NCBI GenBank assembly: GCA_947630325.1
Contig: CANRHB010000011.1
Coordinates: 1-50,489, forward strand
Reading direction: 5' to 3'
From: an uncultured Clostridia bacterium
GTDB taxonomy: Bacteria; Bacillota; Clostridia; Christensenellales; Borkfalkiaceae
Length of the DNA: 50,489 nucleotides
Shown here: positions 16,785 through 24,866 of the stretch, piece by piece
How the letters are laid out: each line of letters opens with the position of its first letter
How positions within the stretch are numbered: position 1 is the first letter of the stretch
Made by a program: the position numbers and the translations under genes
The notes under the pieces: generated by a model
Databases searched by the model: none
What the model saw: the letters and a program-made list of their open reading frames with translations, nothing else
Told to the model about the DNA's origin: nothing

Positions 16785-17330
16785 CCCAACCACCCGCTGA
16801 CGCGGGAGCCTCCCCCTAAAAGGGGTAGGCCTTTGCAAACCCCCTCCTCGGGAGGGGGACTAAGGGGGTGGGGCTCCTTATTTTTCTCGGCTCCTCCTCA
16901 GGAGGAGCTGTCGCCGCAGGCGACTGAGGTGGTGCTCTCTCGGCGCCCCTGTAGGGGAGCTGTCGAGCGTAGCGAGACTGAGGGGTTTTCCGAGAACCCT
17001 TTCCCCCGCTTCGCGGGTACTTTCCCTAAAAGGAACAGCAAGGGAGAGTGCAACCCCATTCCCCAAAACACGTCATGTTGAGCCTGTCGAAACATGTCCT
17101 TATTATAATACGGACACCCTTCGACTACGCTCAGGGTGACGTATTTAGAATCCTCGGCGCCCCTGTAGGGGAGCTGTCGAGCGTAGCGAGACTGAGGGGT
17201 TTTTAGAAAACCTTTCAAGAACCCTTTCCCCCTCGCTTCGCTCGGGTACTTTCCCTAAAAGGGACAGCAAGGGTCCCCACCTGTCACCTGCGGCGCCACC
17301 CGCCCCCACAAGTGAGGGCAGGTCTTTCAC
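16785..17330. repeat. Gene-free block of interspersed repeats
   Basis: No gene is seen. Units recognized: CCCCTAAAAGGGGTAGGCC (about 16812-16835), CCCCTCC-type (16843-16872), AGGAGGAGCTGTCGC (16888-16935), two copies of GGGGAGCTGTCGAGCGTAGC (16950-16990 and 17165-17205), two GGGAAAGGGTTT-type units (16995-17045 and 17215-17275, in reverse), and a palindromic element with ACGTCA/TGACGT ends (17070-17142). Confidence 0.8.
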
Positions 17331-17334
17331 CCAC

Positions 17335-17360
17335 GAAAAAACCTCCCGAAAACGGGAGGT
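17335..17360 (-). terminator. Rho-independent terminator of rplU-rpmA
   Basis: ACCTCCCG/CGGGAGGT arms (17341-17348 and 17353-17360) with a four-base loop. A run of T follows on the minus strand, eight bases after the rpmA stop. Confidence 0.92.
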
Positions 17361-17367
17361 TTTGTGT

Positions 17368-17649
17368 TTACGCTTCTTGAACTTCTTCGATAACTGCCTG
17401 CTTTTTGTCTCTGCCCAAACGCTTGAAACGGACAACGCCGTCCTTCAACGCAAACAGGGTATCGTCGCCGCCGATGCCGACGTTCTCGCCGGGATGGATC
17501 TTCGTGCCGCGCTGGCGGACGATAATGGTGCCCGCGTGCACGAGCTGGCCGTCCTGCCGCTTGACGCCGAGACGCTTTGCGTTACTGTCTCTGCCGTTGT
17601 GCGAAGAGCCGGTACCCTTTTTATGAGCGAATAATGCGATAAAAAACAT
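17368..17649 (-). CDS. rpmA: Large-subunit ribosomal protein L27
   Basis: A 93-residue protein whose conserved body starts at [15 protein letters not shown] and continues through [17 protein letters not shown]27 reaches the peptidyl-transferase centre. Eight-odd residues (MFFIALF) precede the Ala that is the mature N-terminus in other bacteria, as in Firmicutes where the protease Prp removes such an extension. Here the extension reads [10 protein letters not shown] rather than the usual LQFF-AHKKG. The prp gene, normally between rplU and rpmA, is absent: only 53 bp separate them. Confidence 0.97.
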   Translation of the reverse strand: MFFIALFAHKKGTGSSHNGRDSNAKRLGVKRQDGQLVHAGTIIVRQRGTKIHPGENVGIGGDDTLFALKDGVVRFKRLGRDKKQAVIEEVQEA

Positions 17650-17702
17650 TTTTCTTTCTCCTTTTTTGAAAAATTCTCGGGCAAATGCCCCTTTGCGGCA
17701 GA

Positions 17703-18008
17703 TCAGAGCGTGATGCTCTCGATCTTGACCTGCGTGAACGGTTGACGGTGACCTTGCTTTTTGCGCTCGTTCTTCTTGGACTTGTACTTAAAGACGATGA
17801 TCTTTTTGAACTTATCCTGCGCTTCGACTTTTGCGGTGACTTTTGCGCCCTCGGCTTCCTTGCCGACCTTCACGCCGTCGTCTCCGCCCACCATGAGCAC
17901 GTTGAAAGTGACTTCGTCGCCCACATTTGCCTTGAGCTTTTCCACTCTCACCACGTCGCCCTCGGAAACCTTATACTGCTTTCCGCCGTTTTCGATGATC
18001 GCGTACAT
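17703..18008 (-). CDS. rplU: Large-subunit ribosomal protein L21
   Basis: A 101-residue protein starting [14 protein letters not shown] with the conserved C-terminal [17 protein letters not shown] segment that binds 23S rRNA. AGGAGG lies upstream. It is transcribed from a sigma-A promoter at 18099-18127 through a leader of about 84 nt with stems, likely an autoregulatory L21 leader. It forms a two-gene operon with rpmA; obg, often downstream, is not here. Confidence 0.97.
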   Translation of the reverse strand: MYAIIENGGKQYKVSEGDVVRVEKLKANVGDEVTFNVLMVGGDDGVKVGKEAEGAKVTAKVEAQDKFKKIIVFKYKSKKNERKKQGHRQPFTQVKIESITL

Positions 18009-18092
18009 TTTCTGTACCTCCTTGTAGGTCTCGCAAGGCGTCTTAGGCGGCTTGCTTTTTCAAAGCGCTTTGTGCCCGTCCTTAGCGGCTCA
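18009..18092 (-). promoter_or_regulatory. Structured 5' leader of rplU (candidate L21 leader)
   Basis: The untranslated leader contains a perfect CAAAGC/GCTTTG hairpin (about 18060-18071) and a GCAAG/CTTGC stem close to the ribosome binding site. L21 leaders with autoregulatory stems are known in Firmicutes; a covariance-model match was not tested. Confidence 0.4.
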
Positions 18093-18098
18093 TTGTTC

Positions 18099-18127
18099 AA
18101 TTTATCACAGGACAAGGGAAATGTCAA
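18099..18127 (-). promoter_or_regulatory. Sigma-A promoter of rplU-rpmA
   Basis: On the minus strand TTGACA (18122-18127), a 17-bp spacer and TAAATT (18099-18104). Confidence 0.75.
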
Positions 18128-18183
18128 GCGGTTTTGCATAGGAAACGCAAATTTTCTCAAACTACCCTCAAAAGGAGAACACT

Positions 18184-18627
18184 ATGGCTTTGAAAAAGAG
18201 CGAAGAAATTCTTTCGGAGATCCACCGCAACTGTCAGCTTGCATTGCAATCTATTTCGGACATCTTGCCCGAGGCGGAGGACGGCGACGTAAGAGAGGAA
18301 CTTTTGCGCCAGCACGACGAATACGAGCATTTTTGCGGGAAGGCGGCGATCCTTGCAAAGGACAAGAACATCGAACTCAAGGACCCCGGGCCCATCAAAA
18401 AGGCGATGATGTGGAGCAGTATCAAGATGAGCACGATGACGGACAACTCCCGCGCGCACATTGCGGAGATGATGGCGCAGGGCACGGTGATGGGCATCAC
18501 GGCGATCAAGTCGAGCCTTGCGGACATGAGCGACGAGAAAGAGGACGAGGACATCCGCAAACTCGCCGAGGACGTTCTGCAAATGGAAGAACGCTTCGAA
18601 GAGATTTGGAAGAATTTGATAAAATAA
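18184..18627 (+). CDS. Helical protein of unknown function (possibly ferritin-like bundle)
   Basis: A 147-residue soluble, mostly helical protein. It is rich in Glu, Lys and Met (WSSIKMSTMTDNSRAHIAEM, then SLADMSDEKEDEDIRKLAED), with heptad-like spacing that would suit a four-helix bundle. There is no signal peptide or membrane segment and no complete metal-binding motif that I can assign. AAAGGAG precedes the ATG. It is transcribed away from rplU and stands alone, followed by a structured repeat element beginning five bases after its stop. I do not recognize the family with certainty. Confidence 0.75.
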   Translation: MALKKSEEILSEIHRNCQLALQSISDILPEAEDGDVREELLRQHDEYEHFCGKAAILAKDKNIELKDPGPIKKAMMWSSIKMSTMTDNSRAHIAEMMAQGTVMGITAIKSSLADMSDEKEDEDIRKLAEDVLQMEERFEEIWKNLIK

Positions 18628-18631
18628 GCTG

Positions 18632-18880
18632 TTTCGCACAATTCTTTACTCCTCGCTTGTAAGCCCTACCCTTCGCTTGCGAGGGGGAGGGTGGCGAGCG
18701 AAGCGAGACGGGGGGGTGGGCTCGTCGAAAATAATTGTGCGAGGAAACTTGCATGTATGTCTCAACTTTTGTTATCCTCTCATTCGTTTCATCGGACAAT
18801 AAGTTGTAAGTATGCAACAAATTGAGTGCGCTTATGGAAAAGCATGGTTTTCCAACGCGCAGTGATTGAGAAAGCCCCCT
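18632..18880 (+). ncRNA. Candidate structured RNA/repeat element, copy 1
   Basis: It begins with GTTTCGCACAATT (about 18632) and contains the inverted partner AATTGTGCGAGGAAAC (about 18733-18748). Then follow a GTTG-TAAGTATG-CAAC hairpin (about 18804-18819) and a TGCGC/GCGCA stem enclosing TGGAAAA/TTTTCCA (about 18828-18862). A diverged copy in opposite orientation at 24610-24866 keeps the same stems with different bases. Confidence 0.55.
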
Positions 18881-18884
18881 TGGC

Positions 18885-19165
18885 TCCCCTTGTAGGGGAG
18901 CTGTCGCGCCCCGCGCGACTGAGGGGTGTCATTCGAAAATCACTTCATGTTGAGCGAAGTCCCCGTTTGCACCTTGTTCTAATTACGTCACCCTGAGCCT
19001 GTCGAAGGGTATCCGCATTATAAACAAGGACATTCCTCGACTGCGCTCGGAATGACGTATTTTAGAACACGCCCCACCCCCTTAATCCCCCTCCCAAGGA
19101 GGGGGCATGATAGAGGAACCCTCTCCCACGGAGGGGGTTCACTCGCTCCGCGGGGGAAAGCAAAA
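18885..19165. repeat. Gene-free block of interspersed repeats
   Basis: No gene is seen. It holds a GGGGAGCTGTCGCGCC unit (18885-18927), a palindromic element with ACGTCA/TGACGT ends (18985-19058) and CCCCTCC/GGAGGGG units (19075-19140). Confidence 0.75.
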
Positions 19166-19173
19166 ACAAAATC

Positions 19174-19216
19174 AATCTGCGGCGCCGAGGGCAGAATGCC
19201 CTCGGCGCCGCAGATT
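19174..19216 (-). terminator. Terminator hairpin of thrC
   Basis: Perfect 20-bp arms (19174-19193 and 19197-19216) with a GAA loop, followed on the minus strand by a T-rich stretch. It lies 12 bp after the thrC stop. Confidence 0.85.
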
Positions 19217-19227
19217 ATTTCTTTCTC

Positions 19228-20724
19228 TCATTCTCCTACAAAATTCAAAACTTCATCGAAAATTTTGTCGGGGGCGACCACCGTCTTAAAGCGCGGCGGC
19301 TTGTAGCGGAGCGCCTTCAAACTCTCGGGCACCTTCATCGCCGTGATGAGATGAATGCGCTTGATCCCCTTGAAACTGTCCTTTACGTCGTTGCCCGTAA
19401 GCGCATAATACACCGCCTGCGGGAACTTATAGGGGCTCGCCGTGCTGACGACCACCATGGGCCTCTGCTCGGCATTTATATCCTCCGCGCGCTTGCGGCA
19501 ATAGTTGCGCGCCACGTGCATGGCGACCCCCGTGTGCGTATCAAGCGGGTAATTGAACTCCTCGAAGAATTCATACACGCACTCCACGGTGTCCTCTTCT
19601 CCCGCATACCCCGCAAAGAAGGTACTTGCGAGCGCCTTCAACTCCTCGGCGCGGATGGAGTACCGCCCCGGGCTTGCAAGCGACTTCATGCGTTCGATGG
19701 TAAGCGCGCTGTCCCTGCCCGAAATTTCAAAGAGGAGCCGCTCCAAATTGGAGGACACCAGAATGTCCATCGAGGGAGACATGGTGCGGAAGAAGGGTCT
19801 CTTTTTATCATACGTGCCCTTGTTGAAGAAGTCGGTAAGCACGTTGTTGCGGTTGGAGGCGCACACGAGGGTGCCGACGGGAAGCCCCATGCGCTTTGCA
19901 TAGTAGCCCGCCAAAATGTTGCCGAAATTGCCCGTGGGCACGGCAAAGTCCACCCTGTCGCCCGTATCTATCTGCCCCGAAGTGACAAGGTCGCAATAGG
20001 CGGAGAAGTAGTAGGCGATCTGCGGAACGAGCCGCCCGATGTTGATGCTGTTTGCCGAGGAGAGCAAGACCCCCCTCTCTTTGAGCTTGTCCGCGCACTC
20101 CTTGGAGCGGAAGATCTTCTTCACCGCCGCCTGGCAGTCGTCGAAGTTGCCCTTCACGCCCACCGCGTCGACGTTCTCCCCGTCCTGCGTGACCATCTGC
20201 ATTTTCTGCATTTTGGAGACCCCTTCCTCGGGATAGAACACGGCAACTTTGACGCCCTTTGCGTCGCGGAAGCCCTCGAGGGCGGCCTTGCCCGTGTCCC
20301 CGCTCGTCGCCGCGAGAATGAGAACGTCCTCTTTGATGCCCAAGAGGTCGCAACTCTTGCGCAGAAGGTAGGGAAGGACGGTAAGCGCCATGTCCTTGAA
20401 GGCGCAGGTGGGGCCGTGGAAGAGTTCGAGAATGAAGAGCCCCTCCTCGATCTTGACGAGCGGCGCGGGGTCGTCGCTTTCGAATTGGGAATAGGCGGCC
20501 TCCAAAGCCTCTAAGAGTTCGGCGGGCGGGAACTCGTCGAAAAATTTTGCGATGATGAATGCGGCGCGCTCGGGATAACTCATCTCGAGCATGGCATTTA
20601 GTTCTTCCGCCGAAACGGAGGGAATGACCTCGGGGACGAACAGCCCGCCCCCCTCCGCCATGCCGCGGACGATCGCCTCCGCGCCCGAAACGGGCGCGCC
20701 GCCTCTTGTGCCGATAAATTTCAT
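19228..20724 (-). CDS. thrC: Threonine synthase
   Basis: A 498-residue PLP enzyme converting O-phosphohomoserine to threonine. The PLP lysine is Lys110 in HGPTCAFKDMAL; the SGDTGKAALEG phosphate-binding loop and NSINIGRLVPQ are present. The length fits the longer bacterial/yeast-type ThrC with its extra C-terminal segment. TGGAGGAATT precedes the ATG. It is a single gene, with a GC-rich hairpin in its leader (20754-20774) and a strong terminator; no other threonine genes are near. Confidence 0.97.
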   Translation of the reverse strand: MKFIGTRGGAPVSGAEAIVRGMAEGGGLFVPEVIPSVSAEELNAMLEMSYPERAAFIIAKFFDEFPPAELLEALEAAYSQFESDDPAPLVKIEEGLFILELFHGPTCAFKDMALTVLPYLLRKSCDLLGIKEDVLILAATSGDTGKAALEGFRDAKGVKVAVFYPEEGVSKMQKMQMVTQDGENVDAVGVKGNFDDCQAAVKKIFRSKECADKLKERGVLLSSANSINIGRLVPQIAYYFSAYCDLVTSGQIDTGDRVDFAVPTGNFGNILAGYYAKRMGLPVGTLVCASNRNNVLTDFFNKGTYDKKRPFFRTMSPSMDILVSSNLERLLFEISGRDSALTIERMKSLASPGRYSIRAEELKALASTFFAGYAGEEDTVECVYEFFEEFNYPLDTHTGVAMHVARNYCRKRAEDINAEQRPMVVVSTASPYKFPQAVYYALTGNDVKDSFKGIKRIHLITAMKVPESLKALRYKPPRFKTVVAPDKIFDEVLNFVGE

Positions 20725-20753
20725 AATTCCTCCATATTTTTTCTACGCCTAAA

Positions 20754-20774
20754 CCGTCCCGACAGGCGGGACGG
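20754..20774 (-). promoter_or_regulatory. Leader hairpin upstream of thrC
   Basis: CCGTCCCG/CGGGACGG arms (20754-20761 and 20767-20774) with a five-base loop, about 30 bp before the thrC start. It lacks a U-tract, so attenuation is not shown. A CATAAT sequence lies just upstream on the minus strand but no good -35 was found. Confidence 0.35.
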
Positions 20775-20799
20775 CTTATTATGAAAATTTTTTTCGAAC

Positions 20800-21640
20800 G
20801 TTATTTAGGGTGGTCCTCTTTCCTCTTACCCCCTCCGTGGGAGGGGGGTAGGGGGTGGGGTGTCATGCTGCCCCGCCCGCACGTTCTATGTTGCCTAAGG
20901 GCGGCACGAGGAGCCTGCGACGAAGTAGCCAAAATGTGTTTACGCAGTCCCGTAAGAAAGTCCGCGAAGGCATCTTGGTACGTTTGGGTGTGGTTTTAAG
21001 CGTACTTGGACGTAACAAGATTCCCTCGGAGAATTGCCATGTCGAACTCCGTTATCGCCCTTACGGCTCGGAATGACGCGTTTGGGCGAGTTTTGCCCAC
21101 CCCCTTAGTCCCCCTCCAGTGGAGGGGGTTCCGCTTACTGCTCTGATTTGTCATTTCGACCAAGCCGCTATGCGGCGCGTGGAGAAATCTCGCCTTAATT
21201 ATAATGTGGTAGAGATGTCTCCACTTCGGTCGACATGACATTTGGGAACGTACGGGCGGGGCGACATGACATTTGGGAATTGCCCACCCCCTTAGTCCCC
21301 CTCCAATGGATGGGGTTCCGCTTACTGCTCTGATTTTGTCATTTCGACCAAGCCGCTATGCGGCGCGTGGAGAAATCTCGCCTTATTATCATGCGGTAGA
21401 GGTGTCTCCACTTCGGTCGACATGACATTTTTGGAAAGGAACGCGGGACAATATGACATTTGGGAATACCCCCACCCGTCACCTGCGGTGCCACCCTCCC
21501 CCAACAAGTTGGGGTAGGGCTAAGGCCTACCCCTTTTAGGGGGAGGCTCCCGCAAAGCGGGTGGTGGGGGTCTTTTTACGACACCCCTTCCCCACCTCAA
21601 GGGGTGGGCAAGGGAAGCGAGCAAAGAATTGTGCGAAACT
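20800..21640. repeat. Gene-free block of interspersed repeats
   Basis: No gene is seen in about 900 bp. Contents: CCCCTCC/GGAGGGG units (20826-20860, 21099-21132, 21284-21318); the second copy of the long repeat seen near 4950 (about 20885-21078); two palindromic elements with TGTCAT/ATGACA ends (21149-21240 and 21337-21427) in near-tandem with about 188-bp period; a CCCCTTTTAGGGGGAGGC unit (about 21528-21570); and the CGCACAATT-type end (21612-21640) that also borders other gene ends. Confidence 0.8.
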
Positions 21641-21641
21641 C

Positions 21642-22049
21642 TTAGATATATTTCTTTGCAAAATCGGGGAGTTCTTCTTCGGCGCAGCTACAGGTGATGT
21701 AAAGCTGTAAATTGCGCATTTCGGCAACTTTTTCGAGCATGTAGAAGATCTGCGCCATGTCCTTGATGGCCTTGCCCGCAATGCGCGCCACACCGTCTAC
21801 AAACACGTACTCGTTGTCATAACTGCCCGCGATCACGCCCTTGATAAAGCCGCAGAGCGCGTCCTCGCCCGCAACATTGTAATCGGTGACATCGATAAAA
21901 CGTACCTCGCGCTTCAAATCGTACATATAACGCTTGGTGTCGGTGATGAAAACCAAATGCCCCTTGGCAACGGGCACCGCGTCGTTTGCGGCGTCGATGA
22001 TCCTCTTCGTTTTTCCGCTTCCTTTGGGTCCGCAAATGATTTTGATCAT
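21642..22049 (-). CDS. Small P-loop ATPase-like protein of unknown role
   Basis: A 135-residue protein starting MIKIICGPKGSGKTKRI, a Walker A motif at residues 7-14. A Walker B-like strand is EYVFVDGVARI (about residues 84-94), and ITCSCAEEELPDF is near the end. No sensor or lid domain is evident; size and fold suggest a minimal RecA/thymidine-kinase-like nucleotide-binding unit, comparable to short conserved Clostridia proteins without assigned function. AGGAGG precedes the ATG, which fixes the start; the longer in-frame extension crosses the promoter at 22093-22121. It is monocistronic. Confidence 0.8.
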   Translation of the reverse strand: MIKIICGPKGSGKTKRIIDAANDAVPVAKGHLVFITDTKRYMYDLKREVRFIDVTDYNVAGEDALCGFIKGVIAGSYDNEYVFVDGVARIAGKAIKDMAQIFYMLEKVAEMRNLQLYITCSCAEEELPDFAKKYI

Positions 22050-22092
22050 GATAACCTCCTGATGCGCCTTAAATAGCGCCTTTGATATTTCT

Positions 22093-22121
22093 ATTGTAAC
22101 AAGTTTCGGGCAACTTTTCAA
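22093..22121 (-). promoter_or_regulatory. Sigma-A promoter of the P-loop gene
   Basis: On the minus strand TTGAAA (22116-22121), a 17-bp spacer and TACAAT (22093-22098). Confidence 0.75.
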
Positions 22122-22172
22122 GGGGTTTTTGAAAAATTTTCCCTCAATTTATGATAAGGTTTTTCCGGTTTC

Positions 22173-23372
22173 TCAGGAAAGGCTCATCAAAAAGGCGTCG
22201 ATGCGGTCGAGCCCTTCGAGCATATCCCGCATGGAGAGAGAGTAGCTGATCCGCACGCAGTCGTCCGCGCCGAACGCCTTCCCCGGGACAACTGCGACCT
22301 TTGCGGCGTCTAAGAGACAGTCGGCAAAGTCCACCGAATCGGCAATCTTCTTGCTCCCGAAACTCTTGCCGTACACCCCGCCCACAACGAGCATGGCATA
22401 GAACGCCCCCTCGGGAATGATGACGTACACGTTCTGCATGTCCGAAATGCGCTCGATCATCGCAAGCCGCCGCCGCGAAAAGCGGGCGACCATCTCCTCC
22501 ACCGACGCCTCGGGCGAGTTGAGCGCCTTGAGGGTCGCGTACTGCGCGATGGTGTTGGGGTTGCTCGTGGCGTGGCTCTGGAAGGAGTCGATCGCCTTGG
22601 CAACGTCGGGGGGCGCGGCGAGGTAGCCGATCCGCCAGCCCGTCATCGCATACGTCTTGGAGACGCCGTTCACCGTGATCGTCATGTCCTTCATCTTGGA
22701 AGAACACGCCGCAAAGGAGAAGGGTTTTGTCGACCCATATACGAGTTTTTCGTAAATTTCATCGGAGAGCACGAAGATGCCCGCCTCCTCGCACACCTTG
22801 GCGAGCGCGCGCACCTCCTCCTCAGAATACACCGCGCCCGTGGGGTTGCAGGGGGAGTTGAAGATGAAGAGTTTTGTCTTTTCGGTGATCGCCCCTTTGA
22901 GCTGTTCGGGCGTGATTTTGAAGTTGTTCTTTTTATGCGCGCGCACAAAGACGGGCGTCCCGCCGCAACACTTGACGACCTCGGGATAGGTAAGCCAATA
23001 GGGAGCGGGAATGATGACCTCGTCCCCCTCGTTGAGGAGGGCGAAACAGACATTGAAGATGGAATGCTTTGCGCCGTTTGAGACGATGATCTGCGACGGT
23101 TCGTATTCCAGCCCGTTGTCGCGGCGGAATTTACTGCAGATGGCGCGGCGGAGGTCCATGAGCCCCGACGAGGGAGTGTACTTTGTAAAGCCCTTGTCGA
23201 GCGCCTCCTTGGCGGCGTCCACGATGTGTTCGGGGGTGGAGAAGTCGGGCTCCCCCACGCCGAAGTTGATAACGTCCTCCCCCGCCGCCTTCATCGCCTT
23301 CGCCTTCGCGCTGATCGAGAGGGTAAGAGAGGGAGAGATCGTATGGATGCGGTTTGCAAGTCTGCTTGTCAT
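22173..23372 (-). CDS. Aspartate/aromatic aminotransferase, class I
   Basis: A 399-residue PLP aminotransferase of the AspB (1-gamma) type. The PLP lysine is Lys239 in NGVSKTYAMTGWRIGY; the NPTG motif (NSPCNPTGAVY) and the C-terminal arginine in DCVRISYS, which binds the substrate carboxylate, are intact. Substrate preference (aspartate, aromatic or prephenate) cannot be read from motifs alone. It starts 23 bp after prfA and shares its transcription unit. Confidence 0.93.
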   Translation of the reverse strand: MTSRLANRIHTISPSLTLSISAKAKAMKAAGEDVINFGVGEPDFSTPEHIVDAAKEALDKGFTKYTPSSGLMDLRRAICSKFRRDNGLEYEPSQIIVSNGAKHSIFNVCFALLNEGDEVIIPAPYWLTYPEVVKCCGGTPVFVRAHKKNNFKITPEQLKGAITEKTKLFIFNSPCNPTGAVYSEEEVRALAKVCEEAGIFVLSDEIYEKLVYGSTKPFSFAACSSKMKDMTITVNGVSKTYAMTGWRIGYLAAPPDVAKAIDSFQSHATSNPNTIAQYATLKALNSPEASVEEMVARFSRRRLAMIERISDMQNVYVIIPEGAFYAMLVVGGVYGKSFGSKKIADSVDFADCLLDAAKVAVVPGKAFGADDCVRISYSLSMRDMLEGLDRIDAFLMSLS

Positions 23373-23395
23373 ATCTTTTCTCCAAGAGGTGCGCT

Positions 23396-24457
23396 TTACT
23401 CCGTTTGGGCGAGCCGCTGTTCGCGGTCCGCGCGGGCAAGCGCATCGATCATTTCGTCGAGATCGCCCGCAAGAAAGCCCTCCATGTTGTGGAGGCTGAG
23501 CCCGATGCGGTGATCGGTGATACGGCTCTGCGGGAAGTTGTAGGTGCGGATGCGTTCGCTCCTGTCCCCCGTTCCCACGAGGCTCTTTCTGTTTTGCGCC
23601 TCCGCCGAGTCGCGGCGGGTCTGATAGTAGTCATACAGCCGCGCTTTGAGCACGCGGAAGGCCTTTTCTTTATTCTTGAGCTGACTGCGCTCGTCCTGGC
23701 AGGTGACGACGATGCCCGTGGGAAAGTGGGTAAGGCGGATGGCGGTCTCCGTTTTATTGACCTTCTGCCCGCCCGCGCCCGAGGAACGGAAGAGGTCCAC
23801 GCGCACGTCCTTTTCGTCGATCTCCACCTCGAGATCCTCCGCCTCGGGGAGCACGGCAACGGTGGCGGTGGAGGTGTGGATGCGCCCCTGCGACTCCGTT
23901 TCGGGCACCCGTTGCACGCGGTGCACGCCGCTCTCGTATTTAAGCCGCCCATATGCGCCCTTGCCGCCGATGTTGACGATCGCCTCCTTCATGCCGCCGA
24001 GTTCGGTCTCGTTGACGTCCACGACCTCCCACTTAAAGCGGTGGCTCTCGCAGTAGCCCTGGTACATGCGGTAGAGGTCGTAAACAAAAAGCGCCGCCTC
24101 CTCGCCCCCCGCGCCCGCGCGAAGTTCGAGGATACAGCCGCGCTCGTCCCGCTTGTCCTTGGGAAGGAGCAGAAGGCGGAGTTCCTCTTGAAGGGAAGAG
24201 AGCCGCTCCTTACAGGAATAGCCCTCCTCGGTAAGGAGTTCCTTCATCTCGCCCGTCTCCTTTTCGGACTCCGCAAACGCGTCGTTCATCTCCCGCTCGG
24301 CGGCAAGACAAGCGGCGTATTTTTCGGCGATCTCGGCGATCTCCGCCCGCTCCTTGGAGACTTTGGTCCACTCCTCCATGTCCGCAAGAACATTCGGGTC
24401 GGCCAGCTTCTCCGTGAGCAGATTGTATTTGTCGTAAATTTCTTTTACTTTATCCAT
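23396..24457 (-). CDS. prfA: Peptide chain release factor 1
   Basis: A 353-residue class I release factor for UAA and UAG. The catalytic GGQ motif is at residues 229-231 (GAGGQKVNK) and the codon-reading tripeptide position reads PET at about 185-187, compatible with RF1. The glutamine of GGQ is the target of PrmC, whose gene (fused to DUF1385) lies upstream across a repeat-filled gap of about 400 bp. The start has no strong ribosome binding site, and I found no promoter directly upstream. Confidence 0.97.
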   Translation of the reverse strand: MDKVKEIYDKYNLLTEKLADPNVLADMEEWTKVSKERAEIAEIAEKYAACLAAEREMNDAFAESEKETGEMKELLTEEGYSCKERLSSLQEELRLLLLPKDKRDERGCILELRAGAGGEEAALFVYDLYRMYQGYCESHRFKWEVVDVNETELGGMKEAIVNIGGKGAYGRLKYESGVHRVQRVPETESQGRIHTSTATVAVLPEAEDLEVEIDEKDVRVDLFRSSGAGGQKVNKTETAIRLTHFPTGIVVTCQDERSQLKNKEKAFRVLKARLYDYYQTRRDSAEAQNRKSLVGTGDRSERIRTYNFPQSRITDHRIGLSLHNMEGFLAGDLDEMIDALARADREQRLAQTE

Positions 24458-24609
24458 ATTGAAAACAACGGAATGACGCGAGGGCGGGGCAAGGAAGGCT
24501 CCTCCTTAGGAGGAGCTGGCACCGTTAGGTGACTGAGGTGGTAAATGTGGTGGTGCATAATTAGAACAAAGGACACCACCCCCTTGATCCCCCTCCTAAG
24601 GAGGGGGCA

Positions 24610-24866
24610 CTCCCAAAATCACTGCGCGGAGCAGGGTTCCCCTGCGGCAGCGCACCCAATTTGCCGCATACTTACGGCTTGTTGTGAAAGCCGAGCGAAT
24701 GAGAGAGCAACTTAGTTGATGCAGGAGGAAGGTTTCCTCGCACAATTATTTTCGACGAGCCCACCCCCTTCCTCCCCCCTCCAATGGAGGGGGGTCTGTT
24801 AAAGGCGGCTTCGTTCCCCCGCTTGAGGTTCCCGCGGGCGAGGAGCAAAGAATTGTGCGAAACTCA
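24610..24866 (-). ncRNA. Candidate structured RNA/repeat element, copy 2 (inverted)
   Basis: Read on the minus strand it has the same plan as the element at 18632-18880. GTTTCGCACAATT abuts the end of the DUF1385-PrmC gene. AATTGTGCGAGGAAAC follows, then GCCG-TAAGTATG-CGGC and TGCGC/GCGCA enclosing GCAGGG/CCCTGC. Relative to copy 1 the stem bases differ on both sides while pairing is kept. The remaining gap between prfA and this element (24490-24600) is AGGAGGAGC- and CCCCTCC-type repeat. Confidence 0.55.

Noticed and set aside
19351..20514. 387-residue open frame opposite thrC
   Set aside because: Shadow of thrC on the other strand; no start signal or recognizable motif.
21149..21430. Near-tandem similar units that could suggest a CRISPR array
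   Set aside because: Only two units of about 90 bp with palindromic structure and no spacers; no cas genes in the window.
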